A stretch of DNA of 64,000 bases from positions 1,426,001-1,490,000 of the forward strand of contig NZ_JAJAVE010000001.1 in assembly GCF_020532675.1 (NCBI RefSeq), in the 5' to 3' direction. The DNA comes from Methylobacillus gramineus. Its GTDB lineage: Bacteria; Pseudomonadota; Gammaproteobacteria; Burkholderiales; Methylophilaceae. Both the position numbers and the translations under genes were made by a program. Numbering within the stretch: position 1 is the stretch's first letter; each line of letters opens with the position of its first letter. Positions 10,600 to 19,616 of the stretch are shown here, one piece after another. The notes beneath the pieces are model-generated. The model was not told the DNA's origin. It did no database searches and saw only the letters and a list, made by a program, of their open reading frames with translations.

Positions 10600-10634
10600 G
10601 AGTTAAGTCAGCGACAAACCAAATGACTTAACTC
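10600..10634. repeat. Perfect inverted repeat between bamE and dapB
   Basis: GAGTTAAGTCA (10600-10610) and TGACTTAACTC (10624-10634) form an 11-bp perfect stem with a 13-base loop in the bamE-dapB gap. A second inverted repeat, TCAAGT (10581-10586) with ACTTGA (10596-10601), overlaps it by two bases, so the two hairpins could not both form fully. No U-run follows on either strand. Confidence 0.6.
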
Positions 10635-10646
10635 TTGGAAACAACA

Positions 10647-11387
10647 TTAAAACCCTATTTTTTCCAGCATGCGCTCAAAATACCCAGGCTCATCTTCAGG
10701 TGGCAAGTCATCTTCATCCACCTCATCTGCTGGCGCTGGTTTAGCCTGATTGGAACCTTGCTTTGCAGGAGCGGGCACTGGCTTACCAGCAGAGGAAGGC
10801 TTCGCTGGCACAGCCGGACTGTCACTCCCTGCAGGAGCAATTAACTCCGGCACTACCTTGGTCGGCTCGCTGGCACTATCCTTACTCAATACCGTGGTTG
10901 GTTTTGCAGGCTCTGGCGCAGGTTTTTGAGCTGCTTCTTCGGCTTTTTTCTCATCGCTCTTCCAGAACATCAATGTATCGAGCAGGCCACCCTTTTTCTC
11001 GGGGGCTTTCGGCTCAACACTAATAGGCGCGGCTGGCGGAGCCTCAATCGATGTTTCACCAGGAGCAGCGGGAATCACATCACCACGCACGCTCTTCAGC
11101 GCATCATTATCAAACTCCAGAATGACTCGGCGCTGCTCAATTATCTGCCCAGCTTTGCGCATCTGGTAAAAATAATCCCAGCGATTCTTATGGAAACTAT
11201 CCTGGATCAAAGGCGTCCCCATGATGAACCTCACTTGGGACTTGGTCATGCCAGGACGCAGTTGCAACATCATTTTGGATGTCACCACATTGCCCTGCTG
11301 AATGTCCATTCGGTAAGGTTTAAAAGAGGGCAGAGCTGAATTGCAGGCCACGCACAATAGCGCAGTTAAAAGAATTATATGACGCAT
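10647..11387 (-). CDS. bamE: Outer membrane assembly lipoprotein BamE, with long C-terminal extension
   Basis: BamE (SmpA/OmlA) is a lipoprotein of the BAM complex that inserts beta-barrel proteins in the outer membrane. From the ATG at 11387 the 246-residue product has a short signal peptide ending at a lipidation Cys15 (LLCVAC; Cys at -3 is not the usual residue), then the BamE fold at about 25-115 with PGMTKSQVRFIMGTPLIQD and NRWDYFYQMRK. After that comes about 130 residues rich in Pro, Ala, Lys and acidic residues, ending in DEDDLPPEDEPGYFERMLEKIGF. E. coli BamE is about 113 residues, so the tail doubles its length. A longer start at 11432 would lie upstream of a good extended -10 element and is less likely. 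Confidence 0.9.
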   Translation of the reverse strand: MRHIILLTALLCVACNSALPSFKPYRMDIQQGNVVTSKMMLQLRPGMTKSQVRFIMGTPLIQDSFHKNRWDYFYQMRKAGQIIEQRRVILEFDNDALKSVRGDVIPAAPGETSIEAPPAAPISVEPKAPEKKGGLLDTLMFWKSDEKKAEEAAQKPAPEPAKPTTVLSKDSASEPTKVVPELIAPAGSDSPAVPAKPSSAGKPVPAPAKQGSNQAKPAPADEVDEDDLPPEDEPGYFERMLEKIGF

Positions 11388-11417
11388 CAGACCATAGCTT
11401 TGGCAAGAAATGGCGTT

Positions 11418-11426
11418 AATATACCA
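11418..11426 (-). promoter_or_regulatory. Extended -10 promoter element before bamE
   Basis: TGGTATATT on the minus strand is an extended -10 (TG-n-TATATT) about 30 bases upstream of the bamE ATG at 11387. The -35 region is weak. Its position supports the shorter bamE start. Confidence 0.45.
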
Positions 11427-11547
11427 TGACACTCACCCGCCACCGAATAACTCCCCATCTCAGTCGTGAAAATATGCGCAACCCTGCAGCATTGACAATG
11501 CCTCGGCATGATATCAGTCGGTAAATTACTGCCAAGTCACGCGCCTA

Positions 11548-13212
11548 CTAAGCAGCAGCTCCCGCGGCCAACATTTCTGTCGCATGCTGGCGTGTCGTGT
11601 CTGTAATTTCAACTCCGCCCAGCATGCGCGAGATTTCCTCGACACGTTCTAACTGATCCATTGCGGCAATATGGCTCAGAGTCTGGCCATCAACCAGACT
11701 TTTACTGACGCGCAAGTGCTGCCTGCCTTGTGCGGCCACTTGCGGCAAGTGTGTAATGACAAGCACCTGGCGCCGCACTCCCAGCGTTTTCAATAACAAG
11801 CCAACCACTTCAGCCACACCCCCACCAATGCCGACATCCACCTCATCAAAAATCATGGTCGGGATATCGCCTTGCTGGGCGGTCACCACGCGAATCGCCA
11901 GACTGATACGTGACAACTCGCCCCCAGATGCCACTTTGGAGAGTGGCCTAGGTGCCACACCGGCATGACCTGCTACCAGGAACTCAACCAGTTCATTACC
12001 ATGCGCTGCAGGTGCCTGTTCTACCAAGGCCACCTCAAACCTGCCACCACCGAGCGAAAGGCGTTGCATTTCCTCGGTAATACTCGCACTAAGCTCTATG
12101 GATGCGCGCTGACGACCTGCGCTCAGTTGCCGGGAATACTCACTGTAATGATGCTTGGCAGTCGCTTCTTCCTGCGCCAGCAAACCATTATCCCCAACCC
12201 CTTCCAACTCTGCCATGCGCGCTTGCCAGCCGACCAGCAACTCGGCAAGCTCTTCTGGGCGCACCCGATACTTGCGGGCAACGCCATGCAGCGCATGAAT
12301 ACGCGCCTCGACTTCTGCTAGGCGCTCAGGATCCAGGTCAGCACGCTGAAGATAACGATTGAGGAAACGATCCGTTTCCTCAAGCTGGATCAGTGCGTTA
12401 TCCAGCGTATCTAGCGCCTCCTGCAAACCACTATCGTACTCTCGCAGCTCATGCAGCTTATGTTGCACCCGGCTCAACTGCCTGACTGCGGCCAGCTCGC
12501 CCTCACTCAATAACTCTCGGCACTCTTCACCGCCAGCCAGGATGCTGGCACCATGCGAGAGTTTTAGATGCTCCTGCTGTAAAGGCTCCCACTCCTCTGC
12601 GGATGGAGCCAAATCAGCCAGCTCACGCACCTGATCTCTCAGCTCTGCCAGCTCATTGGCATATGCGGCAGCATTGCGCTCCGCATCAATGCGCTTGCGA
12701 TAGATGACTTGCCAATCCTGATAAGCTGTTGCCACATCTGCCGCCAACCCACTCAAGCCTGCATAATCATCGAGCACCTGGCGCTGATAGGCGGACTTCA
12801 GCAAGGAATGGTGCGCATGCTGGCTATAGATATCGACCAGAAACTCGCCGATTTCGCGCAATTGTTGCACGGTAGCAGCGGAGCCATTTACAAAGGCTCG
12901 TGATCGCCCATCAGCATAAATTACCCGGCGTAATAATAACTGCGACTCATCCAGGCTAATTTCATTGTCATGCAACCAGGCATGCAAACCGGGCAAGGCG
13001 GCAATATCGAATACGGCATTAATCTCCGCCTTTTCAGTGCCCGCACGGGTAATACCTCCCTCTCCGCGAGCGCCCAGCACCAGTGAGAGGGCATCAATCA
13101 ATATGGATTTCCCAGCCCCCGTTTCACCGGTGAGCACGGTAAAGCCGGAGTCAAAGTCCAACTCCAGCGAGTCGACAATTACAAAATCACGGATAGAAAG
13201 AGTTTGCAGCAT
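11548..13212 (-). CDS. recN: DNA repair protein RecN
   Basis: RecN is an SMC-like ATPase that acts early in double-strand-break repair. The 554-residue protein begins with the N-terminal ABC half (VLTGETGAGKSILIDALSLVLGAR, Walker A near residue 30), continues into a long coiled coil rich in Leu, Glu and Arg (about 150-370), and ends with the second ABC half containing the signature LSRISLAIRV and Walker B MIFDEVDVGIGG, then VLVITHLPQVAAQG. It begins 6 bp after nadK, the conserved nadK-recN order, so both are likely co-transcribed. No LexA box could be called with confidence. Confidence 0.97.
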   Translation of the reverse strand: MLQTLSIRDFVIVDSLELDFDSGFTVLTGETGAGKSILIDALSLVLGARGEGGITRAGTEKAEINAVFDIAALPGLHAWLHDNEISLDESQLLLRRVIYADGRSRAFVNGSAATVQQLREIGEFLVDIYSQHAHHSLLKSAYQRQVLDDYAGLSGLAADVATAYQDWQVIYRKRIDAERNAAAYANELAELRDQVRELADLAPSAEEWEPLQQEHLKLSHGASILAGGEECRELLSEGELAAVRQLSRVQHKLHELREYDSGLQEALDTLDNALIQLEETDRFLNRYLQRADLDPERLAEVEARIHALHGVARKYRVRPEELAELLVGWQARMAELEGVGDNGLLAQEEATAKHHYSEYSRQLSAGRQRASIELSASITEEMQRLSLGGGRFEVALVEQAPAAHGNELVEFLVAGHAGVAPRPLSKVASGGELSRISLAIRVVTAQQGDIPTMIFDEVDVGIGGGVAEVVGLLLKTLGVRRQVLVITHLPQVAAQGRQHLRVSKSLVDGQTLSHIAAMDQLERVEEISRMLGGVEITDTTRQHATEMLAAGAAA

Positions 13213-13218
13213 AGTTCA

Positions 13219-14091
13219 TCAACCCCAGTGCAGCTTTTCGCGTAAGACGTCGTAATGGTTGTGCCCTGGCGGATGCAGCAGGGTGATGGTGTTTTTTGCA
13301 CGCTGGACATGTACTCTATCGCCAGGCTGCAGGGCCATTTGCATCTGACCATCGAGGTGCACGCTGGCTTCTTCCGCATGTACGATGTGAATCTCCACCT
13401 GACTCGCACTATTAATAGCGATCGGCCGGTTACTCAGCGTGTGTGGGCAAATAGGCACCAGGGCAATCGCATCCAGCGTGGGATGCAGAATGGGCCCTCC
13501 CGCTGACAGCGAATAAGCGGTTGTGCCTGTGGGTGTTGCCACAATCAGGCCATCAGAGCGCTGCTTCTGCACAAACGCCTTGTCTATATGAATCTCAAGC
13601 TCAATCAGGCGGGCCAAGCCATTCTTGTTTACCACTACATCATTCAGCGCATAGCCCTGGCTGATCACCTTGCCATCCCGCACAATGGAAGCTTCCAGCA
13701 GAATGCGCTGCTCGGTCTGGAATTCACCACCCAGAATCTGGGTCACGCTCTCCAGCATATGATCAGAATTGATATCAGTAAGGAAACCAAAGCGCCCGCG
13801 GTTGACACCCACCAGCGGAATTTGATAATCCACCAACGCTCTTGCCACCGTCAACATGGTGCCATCCCCACCCAGCACAATGGCAAGATCAGCATACGCT
13901 CCTATGGCACTCAGTTTAAGCGTTGTGTATCCCTTGATGTCCGAATGCTCTGCGGTCTTTTCCTCAATGAAAATACCGACCTGCCGTTCAGCAAGAAATC
14001 CGGCCAGGGTCAATATCTGCTCCCGGGTTTCCGGGTTCATGTATTTGCCTATGAGGGCGACAGTCTGGAATGCGCTTTTCATGGCTGGCAT
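13219..14091 (-). CDS. nadK: NAD kinase
   Basis: NadK phosphorylates NAD to NADP. The 290-residue product has the inorganic polyphosphate/ATP-NAD kinase motifs GGDGTMLTVAR (with the GGDG loop) and, in the second domain, KNGLARLIELEIHID, ATPTGTTAYSLSAGGPILHP and HTLSNRPI. Start is ambiguous between 14091 (MPAMKS) and 14082 (MKSAFQ); the second aligns better with other NadK N-termini. It is followed six bases later by recN and is divergent from hrcA. In a RuMP-cycle methylotroph NADPH from hexose phosphate oxidation depends on this cofactor pool (context inference). Confidence 0.96.
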   Translation of the reverse strand: MPAMKSAFQTVALIGKYMNPETREQILTLAGFLAERQVGIFIEEKTAEHSDIKGYTTLKLSAIGAYADLAIVLGGDGTMLTVARALVDYQIPLVGVNRGRFGFLTDINSDHMLESVTQILGGEFQTEQRILLEASIVRDGKVISQGYALNDVVVNKNGLARLIELEIHIDKAFVQKQRSDGLIVATPTGTTAYSLSAGGPILHPTLDAIALVPICPHTLSNRPIAINSASQVEIHIVHAEEASVHLDGQMQMALQPGDRVHVQRAKNTITLLHPPGHNHYDVLREKLHWG

Positions 14092-14185
14092 TAGATCATA
14101 GAAGGCGGGCGCATAAAACCCTCACGCGAGCGTCATGTACCACATTGCCATATTTGGACGAATCCTCATTTCATGAATATATTGA

Positions 14186-14214
14186 TTGCGTGCATGTGAC
14201 GGGTATCGGATAAT
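14186..14214 (+). promoter_or_regulatory. Candidate sigma70 promoter of hrcA
   Basis: TTGCGT (14186-14191) and GATAAT (14209-14214) with a 17-base spacer lie about 80 bases before the hrcA ATG. No CIRCE inverted repeat (TTAGCACTC-N9-GAGTGCTAA) is seen here, so autorepression by HrcA is not supported. Confidence 0.5.
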
Positions 14215-14296
14215 TTTCTGCCAACCATGAACACCATGGCGGGTGATACCCAAACAATGATTGAATTCACGCGGCCAACCCCAATATCATGACCAC

Positions 14297-15316
14297 ATGC
14301 TAGAAAAACGCGCACAGATATTGCTGAAAACCCTGATTGACCATTACATCAGTGACGGTCAACCTGTTGGCTCACGCACACTTTCCATGGCATCAGGGCT
14401 TGACCTGAGCCCAGCGACCATCCGCAACATCATGTCGGAGCTTGAAGAGCATGGATTTATCGCCAGCCCGCACACGTCGGCTGGCCGCATCCCCACCCAG
14501 CGAGGCTATCGGCTATTCGTCGATTCATTGTTGACTGTGCAGCCTTTGCACTCCCAGGAAATACGCCGCCTGCAGAGTGAGCTGTCCTCACCCGACCCGC
14601 AGGAACTCATCAATGCTGCGGCATCATTGTTATCGAACTTAACCAGGTTTGCCGGTCTGGTGATGATTCCCAAGCGGCAAAGCATTGCCTTCCGCCACCT
14701 GGAATTTCTCCCTTTGTCGGAAAAACGCATCCTGGTGATCATTGTCACCTCCGACGGCACAGTGCAAAACCGCATTATTCTGGCAGAAAAACCGTATACC
14801 GCGGCAGAACTCACCCAGGCCAGTAATTTCTTCAATCAGAACTACGCTGGCAGCACGTTTGACCAGGTCAAACAAAAACTGCATGAAGAACTACAGCAAG
14901 TGCAATCCGATATGTCACGCCTGATGGCTGCGGCCTTGGAAGCCAGCAGCAAAACTGTGAGCAATAGTAAAGATGGTATGGTGATTGCTGGAGAGCGCAA
15001 CTTGCTGGACGTACATGACCTGTCCACCAACGTCAGCTCGCTACGCAAGCTGTTCGATATTTTTGAGCGTCGCACCTCCCTCATGCAGTTGCTGGACAAC
15101 AGTCAAAAAGCCGAAGGTGTACAGATATTCATCGGCGGTGAGTCAGGCTATCTGCCACTGGATGAATGCAGCATGATTACCGCTCCTTACGAAGCCAATG
15201 GACAGACGGTGGGTACTTTGGGAGTGATCGGCCCGACCCGCATGGCCTATGAACGTGTGATCCCGATTGTCGATATCACCGCAAAACTGCTGTCCAATGC
15301 ACTTTCCAACAGCTAG
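14297..15316 (+). CDS. hrcA: Heat-inducible transcription repressor HrcA
   Basis: HrcA represses groES-groEL-type operons by binding the CIRCE element and depends on GroEL for activity. From the ATG at 14297 the protein is 339 residues, beginning [18 protein letters not shown], the usual HrcA start; a TTG at 14261 would add 12 residues. The N-terminal winged helix contains [35 protein letters not shown], and the C-terminal GAF-like domain carries IFIGGESGY and [21 protein letters not shown]. It is alone on plus between divergent nadK and hemH, not attached to grpE-dnaK-dnaJ 24 kb away. No CIRCE copy was found in this window. Confidence 0.95.
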   Translation: MLEKRAQILLKTLIDHYISDGQPVGSRTLSMASGLDLSPATIRNIMSELEEHGFIASPHTSAGRIPTQRGYRLFVDSLLTVQPLHSQEIRRLQSELSSPDPQELINAAASLLSNLTRFAGLVMIPKRQSIAFRHLEFLPLSEKRILVIIVTSDGTVQNRIILAEKPYTAAELTQASNFFNQNYAGSTFDQVKQKLHEELQQVQSDMSRLMAAALEASSKTVSNSKDGMVIAGERNLLDVHDLSTNVSSLRKLFDIFERRTSLMQLLDNSQKAEGVQIFIGGESGYLPLDECSMITAPYEANGQTVGTLGVIGPTRMAYERVIPIVDITAKLLSNALSNS

Positions 15317-15366
15317 GTTCCATTTCTCACTAGCAGAGACCACCAGCCAACGGCACCGGAGATCTG

Positions 15367-16401
15367 ATGTCTTTTTACATTAAAGAACCTGTCATTACTG
15401 AGCAAGAGCCTGAACGTACCGGTATTCTTGTCATGAATCTAGGCACCCCTGATGAACCAACTGCCAAGGGATTACGGCCTTATCTCAGGCAGTTCTTGAG
15501 TGACCGACGCGTCATTGAGATTCCGAGAATCATTTGGTGGTTTATTCTCAACTGTGTCATTTTGGTACTGCGCCCTAAACAGTCAGCCCATAAGTACGCG
15601 CAAATCTGGCAAAGCGAAGGCTCACCCCTGATGGTCAACAGCAAAAAGCAGGCAAGACTGCTGGAAGGTTACTTGACCGAACGTATTGCCTCGCCTTATG
15701 CAGTAGAGCTGGGCATGCGCTATGGCAACCCTTCTACGGCATCAGCAATTGCCGCCCTCAAGGCCAAGAACTGCAACCGCATTTTGTTGTTTCCGCTATA
15801 TCCCCAATACGCTGCCAGCAGCAGCGCCTCGGCTATTGATGAGGCCATGCGCACCCTGATACGCACACGCAACATGCCGGCAATCCGTACTATTCGTGAC
15901 TATCATGATCACCCCGCCTATATCGCTGCACTGGCTGAAAGCATTCGCCTGCATTGGGTGGAACATGGCAAACCCGATACATTACTGATGAGCTTCCATG
16001 GCGTACCACGTCGCACCCGAGACCTGGGTGACCCCTATTACTATCAATGCCAGACCACAGGCAAGCTGTTGGCCGAAGCATTGCAACTTAACCCTGAGCA
16101 ATACCTGATCTGTTTTCAATCCCGCTTTGGTGCTGCCGAGTGGTTGCAACCTTACTTTGCCCCGACTGTGGAAGAGTTAGGTAAGCAGAAAACAGGACGG
16201 GTGGATGTGGTATGTCCTGGCTTCTCCAGTGACTGCCTGGAAACTCTGGAAGAAATTGCCATGGAAGGCAAGACCATATTCCTTGAAGCTGGCGGTGGTG
16301 AGTATCACTACATTCCCGCATTGAACGACCGCGACACCTGGATCAACGCCATGTGCACTATTGCCCTGGATAATCTTCAAGGATGGGTGAAGCAAAAGTA
16401 A
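15367..16401 (+). CDS. hemH: Ferrochelatase
   Basis: HemH inserts Fe(II) into protoporphyrin IX, the last step of heme synthesis. The 344-residue length fits the family. Visible motifs are GILVMNLGTPDEPTAKGLRPYLRQFLSD at the N-terminus, LFPLYPQYAASSSASA, the catalytic His region LMSFHGVPRRT, YYYQCQ, and near the C-terminus VVCPGFSSDCLETLEEI with a conserved Glu. GGAGATCTG precedes the ATG. It starts 50 bp after hrcA. A weak hairpin (arms 16416-16422 and 16457-16463) follows the gene but has no real U-run. Cytochromes for methanol oxidation would draw on this heme. Confidence 0.97.
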   Translation: MSFYIKEPVITEQEPERTGILVMNLGTPDEPTAKGLRPYLRQFLSDRRVIEIPRIIWWFILNCVILVLRPKQSAHKYAQIWQSEGSPLMVNSKKQARLLEGYLTERIASPYAVELGMRYGNPSTASAIAALKAKNCNRILLFPLYPQYAASSSASAIDEAMRTLIRTRNMPAIRTIRDYHDHPAYIAALAESIRLHWVEHGKPDTLLMSFHGVPRRTRDLGDPYYYQCQTTGKLLAEALQLNPEQYLICFQSRFGAAEWLQPYFAPTVEELGKQKTGRVDVVCPGFSSDCLETLEEIAMEGKTIFLEAGGGEYHYIPALNDRDTWINAMCTIALDNLQGWVKQK

Positions 16402-16537
16402 AGGCGTCACAAAAGAAGACTGGCCCTGTGCTGATGCAATCCTGCTGCGAAACACACAGTCTTTCGTCATACAAAAAATGGCAAGGCTGATCACCAGGTT
16501 TTGTTAACCGCCTCACAGTACGGACCAGCCCAGCTTT

Positions 16538-16546
16538 TGTTATAAT
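16538..16546 (+). promoter_or_regulatory. Extended -10 promoter for the heptose operon
   Basis: TGTTATAAT (TG-n-TATAAT) lies 30 bases before the hldD ATG. No good -35 is visible, as is usual with an extended -10. It would start transcription of hldD-gmhA-hldE-waaF. Confidence 0.6.
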
Positions 16547-16575
16547 TCTCTATTAGCTAGAAACGGATCTCCCAG

Positions 16576-17556
16576 ATGATAGTCATTACCGGTGGCGCAG
16601 GCATGATAGGTAGCATGATTGCCTGGCACCTCAATACCGTGCTGCAACGCGACGATATCGTGATCGTAGATCGCCTTGCACATCCTGAGCAATGGCAGAA
16701 CCTTTGTCACAGGCGTTATGCAAACTATCTGGACAAGGATGAACTGTTCGACTGGCTACCCAAAACCGGCAATATTGATGCCATCATCCACATGGGCGCC
16801 ATCAGCGCCACCACCGAGCGTGATTTCAACAAGCTGGTTCAGGACAACATCCGCTATAGCCAGATGTTATGGAGCTGGTGTGCTGAGCATCAGATCCCAT
16901 TCCTCTATGCCAGCTCTGCCGCCACTTACGGCGGTGGCGAGCTGGGTTATGAAGATGATGAGTCAGCGGTTGACCAGTTACGTCCCCTGAATGGTTACGG
17001 CTATTCCAAGCAGTTTTTTGATCAATGGGCTTTGCGCCAGGCAGCAGAAGGCAATCCAACCCCGCCTCAATGGTGTGGATTCAAGTTTTTCAACGTATAC
17101 GGCCCCAATGAGTACCACAAGGAACGCATGGCTAGCGTTGCCTTTCACACATTCAACCAGTTCCGTGACAACGGCACAGTGAAACTGTTCAAGAGCCATA
17201 AAGCAGGCTTTGAAGATGGCATGCAATTGCGCGATTTTGTGTACGTCAAGGATGCGGCTGCCGTCATCGCCCACTTCCTGGATCAGCCCCAACATTCAGG
17301 TATTTTCAATATTGGCACTGGTCAAGCGCGGGCTTTCAAGGATCTGGCAACCTCCGTCATGACCAGCATGGGCAAGCAACCCTCCATTGACTATATTGAT
17401 ATGCCTCAAGACTTGCTTGGCAAGTATCAATACTTTACCGAGGCCAGCATGCAGAAACTGCGTAACACCGGCTACACCCAACCATTCCATAGCCTGGAAG
17501 AGGGGGTACGGGATTACGTGCAGAATTACCTGATGCAAGCTGACCCCTATTGCTGA
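16576..17556 (+). CDS. hldD: ADP-L-glycero-D-manno-heptose 6-epimerase
   Basis: HldD (RfaD) epimerises ADP-D,D-heptose to ADP-L,D-heptose, the donor for LPS inner-core heptoses. The 326-residue SDR protein has the NAD(P) loop [15 protein letters not shown] at the start, the Ser in [12 protein letters not shown], the catalytic YxxxK in [12 protein letters not shown] (near 140), and [14 protein letters not shown], typical of the family. It is the first gene of the set hldD-gmhA-hldE-waaF, which together provide the complete path from sedoheptulose-7-phosphate to the second inner-core heptose. Gene gaps are 22 bp or less, so a single operon is likely. Confidence 0.96.
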   Translation: MIVITGGAGMIGSMIAWHLNTVLQRDDIVIVDRLAHPEQWQNLCHRRYANYLDKDELFDWLPKTGNIDAIIHMGAISATTERDFNKLVQDNIRYSQMLWSWCAEHQIPFLYASSAATYGGGELGYEDDESAVDQLRPLNGYGYSKQFFDQWALRQAAEGNPTPPQWCGFKFFNVYGPNEYHKERMASVAFHTFNQFRDNGTVKLFKSHKAGFEDGMQLRDFVYVKDAAAVIAHFLDQPQHSGIFNIGTGQARAFKDLATSVMTSMGKQPSIDYIDMPQDLLGKYQYFTEASMQKLRNTGYTQPFHSLEEGVRDYVQNYLMQADPYC

Positions 17557-17578
17557 ACCGATTAAAGAAGGAATCGAC

Positions 17579-18142
17579 ATGACCCCTGTCGACACATTAA
17601 GACAAGCATTTGCCGAACATCAGGCCGTCATCGCTGCACTGGAACCCTTGTTGCCGACCATCGCACAAGTGGCCCAGGAGATGCGCGCCTGCCTGGCGCG
17701 TGGTGGCAAGATACTGCTCATGGGCAATGGTGGCAGCGCCGCCGACAGCCAGCACATTGCTGCTGAAATCGTCGGACGCTACAAGAAAGAGCGCCGTGGC
17801 CTGCCTGCAATCGCGCTCACAACCGACACCTCCATCCTCACCTCCGTCGGCAATGACTACGGATTTGACTTCATCTTTTCTCGCCAGGTAGAAGCCCTGT
17901 GCACTCCTGCGGATCTGGTGATCGGTTTCTCCACTTCCGGCAATAGCAAGAACGTGGTCCGCGCAATAGAAACCGCTCGCGAGATCGGCGCCATCACGGT
18001 GAGCATGACGGGTGGCAGTGGCGGCAAACTGGCAGAACTGTGCGACTTTAACTTGATCATGCCATCCAGCGATACGCCTCGCATACAAGAAGCCCATATC
18101 CTGATCGGCCATAGCCTGTGTGACTTGGTGGAAGCTGACTAG
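17579..18142 (+). CDS. gmhA: Sedoheptulose-7-phosphate isomerase
   Basis: GmhA converts sedoheptulose-7-phosphate to D-glycero-D-manno-heptose-7-phosphate, the first committed step to LPS heptose. The 187-residue protein is a single SIS domain with [21 protein letters not shown], the sugar phosphate loop [18 protein letters not shown], and a C-terminal [13 protein letters not shown] with the metal/acid-base His residues. A ribosome site AAGAAGGAA precedes the ATG. The gene ends 4 bp before hldE. Sedoheptulose-7-phosphate is an intermediate of the RuMP cycle, so core synthesis draws directly from carbon assimilation (inference). Confidence 0.95.
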   Translation: MTPVDTLRQAFAEHQAVIAALEPLLPTIAQVAQEMRACLARGGKILLMGNGGSAADSQHIAAEIVGRYKKERRGLPAIALTTDTSILTSVGNDYGFDFIFSRQVEALCTPADLVIGFSTSGNSKNVVRAIETAREIGAITVSMTGGSGGKLAELCDFNLIMPSSDTPRIQEAHILIGHSLCDLVEAD

Positions 18143-18146
18143 CACT

Positions 18147-19613
18147 ATGCGTGAGCAACTCATTGAAACCGTCCGTCACCGTTTTGGCCACGATGATGTA
18201 TGGATATTGGTCGTGGGCGATTTGATGCTGGATCGCTATTTATTTGGTGACGTGCAACGCATCTCACCCGAAGCCCCCGTCCCTGTGGTCTTGCTCAAGC
18301 ACCAGGATGAACGGGCTGGTGGGGCCGCCAATGTAGCCGCCAACCTTGCCCTGCTTGGCATACCAACGCGTATTGCTGGCTGTATAGGTGAAGATGCAGA
18401 AGCGGCAGACCTGCTGAGCTTGATGAAAAACATCGGTATCAATACCGACTATATCTACAAGAGCTCCCTGCGCCCAACCATCACCAAAACCCGCATCCTG
18501 GGCGGCCATCAGCAAATGATGCGGCTGGACCAGGAAGACGCTGGTGCTTTTAAAGCAGAGGAAAATACTGGCCTGCAGCTGTTGGTAACAAAAGCCCTGC
18601 AAGAGAAACCTGCGGCCATCATTCTGTCTGACTACGCCAAGGGCGTGCTCAGCACCGAACTCTGTCAGGCCATCATCAGCCAGGCCATTGAGTCCGGCAT
18701 CCCGGTATTGGTAGACCCCAAGGGCAAGGATTACAGCAAATACCATGGTGCAACCGGGCTCACACCAAATAAACGAGAAACCGCAGAGGCTTGCGCGACC
18801 GACATCAACGATAACCCGCTACTGCTGGCAGCCGCTGCTCGCTTACGCGACAGCCTGAAACTTGAGTTTCTCGCGGTCACCCGAGGCGAGGAAGGTATCA
18901 GCGTCATCGACGACACTGGCACAGCCCATTTGCCCGCCACGGCACGCCAGGTCTATGACGTATCCGGGGCTGGGGATACCGTCATTTCCACCCTGACCGC
19001 TGGCCTCGCCCATGGCCTTAACCTGCACGCTTCACTGGAACTGGCCAACATTGCCGCCGGGATCGTCGTCGGCAAGGTAGGCACCGTCCCCATTACCCGC
19101 GATTACCTGCTCACGGAGCTACTATCGCAGCAATCCGCTGTGCAGGCGGATAAAGTGTGTAACAAAGATACCTTGCTGGCTCGCGTCCAATCCTGGCGTA
19201 GCAATGGTGAGCGGATTGTATTCACCAATGGCTGCTTTGATCTGCTGCATGCAGGCCATGTCACCTATCTGGAGGCTGCACGCAAGACTGGTGACAGACT
19301 GGTGCTGGGGCTCAATACCGATCGATCAGTCAGTGCACTCAAGGGGCCAACCCGACCTGTTATCCATGAAGCGGATCGTGCCCGGGTACTCGCCGCGCTG
19401 GAATCTGTAGATGCGGTGATCCTGTTTGATGAAGATACCCCCCTACAATTGATCAATGCGATTCGCCCAGATGTCATCGTCAAGGGCAGTGATTACACGG
19501 AAGACCAAGTAGTCGGTGGCTCGGAAGTAAAATCCTGGGGTGGCAAGATTGCCTTGATTGACGTGGTACCCGGCCGCAGTACCAGCAACATTATCCAGAA
19601 ACTGGCTTCTTGA
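18147..19613 (+). CDS. hldE: Bifunctional heptose-7-phosphate kinase / heptose-1-phosphate adenylyltransferase
   Basis: HldE phosphorylates heptose-7-phosphate at C1 and, after GmhB removes the 7-phosphate, adds AMP. From the ATG at 18147 the protein is 488 residues. The N-terminal ribokinase domain (about 1-320) has GDLMLDRYLFGDV, ERAGGAANVAANLA and the catalytic DVSGAGDTVISTL; the C-terminal nucleotidyltransferase domain (about 350-488) has VFTNGCFDLLHAGHVTYLEAAR with the HxGH motif and VKGSDYTEDQVVG. Both halves look complete. The stop is 3 bp before waaF. A GmhB phosphatase is not adjacent; the HAD protein at 28163 belongs to another subgroup and is not an obvious substitute. Confidence 0.96.
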   Translation: MREQLIETVRHRFGHDDVWILVVGDLMLDRYLFGDVQRISPEAPVPVVLLKHQDERAGGAANVAANLALLGIPTRIAGCIGEDAEAADLLSLMKNIGINTDYIYKSSLRPTITKTRILGGHQQMMRLDQEDAGAFKAEENTGLQLLVTKALQEKPAAIILSDYAKGVLSTELCQAIISQAIESGIPVLVDPKGKDYSKYHGATGLTPNKRETAEACATDINDNPLLLAAAARLRDSLKLEFLAVTRGEEGISVIDDTGTAHLPATARQVYDVSGAGDTVISTLTAGLAHGLNLHASLELANIAAGIVVGKVGTVPITRDYLLTELLSQQSAVQADKVCNKDTLLARVQSWRSNGERIVFTNGCFDLLHAGHVTYLEAARKTGDRLVLGLNTDRSVSALKGPTRPVIHEADRARVLAALESVDAVILFDEDTPLQLINAIRPDVIVKGSDYTEDQVVGGSEVKSWGGKIALIDVVPGRSTSNIIQKLAS

Positions 19614-19616
19614 AAC

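Noticed and set aside
14186-14296. CIRCE operator before hrcA or dnaK
   Set aside because: Searched by eye for TTAGCACTC-N9-GAGTGCTAA on both strands; no match or near match was seen.
16416-16463. Terminator after hemH
   Set aside because: The 7-bp arms are 34 bases apart with only a short weak inner pairing and no proper T-run; too weak to annotate.
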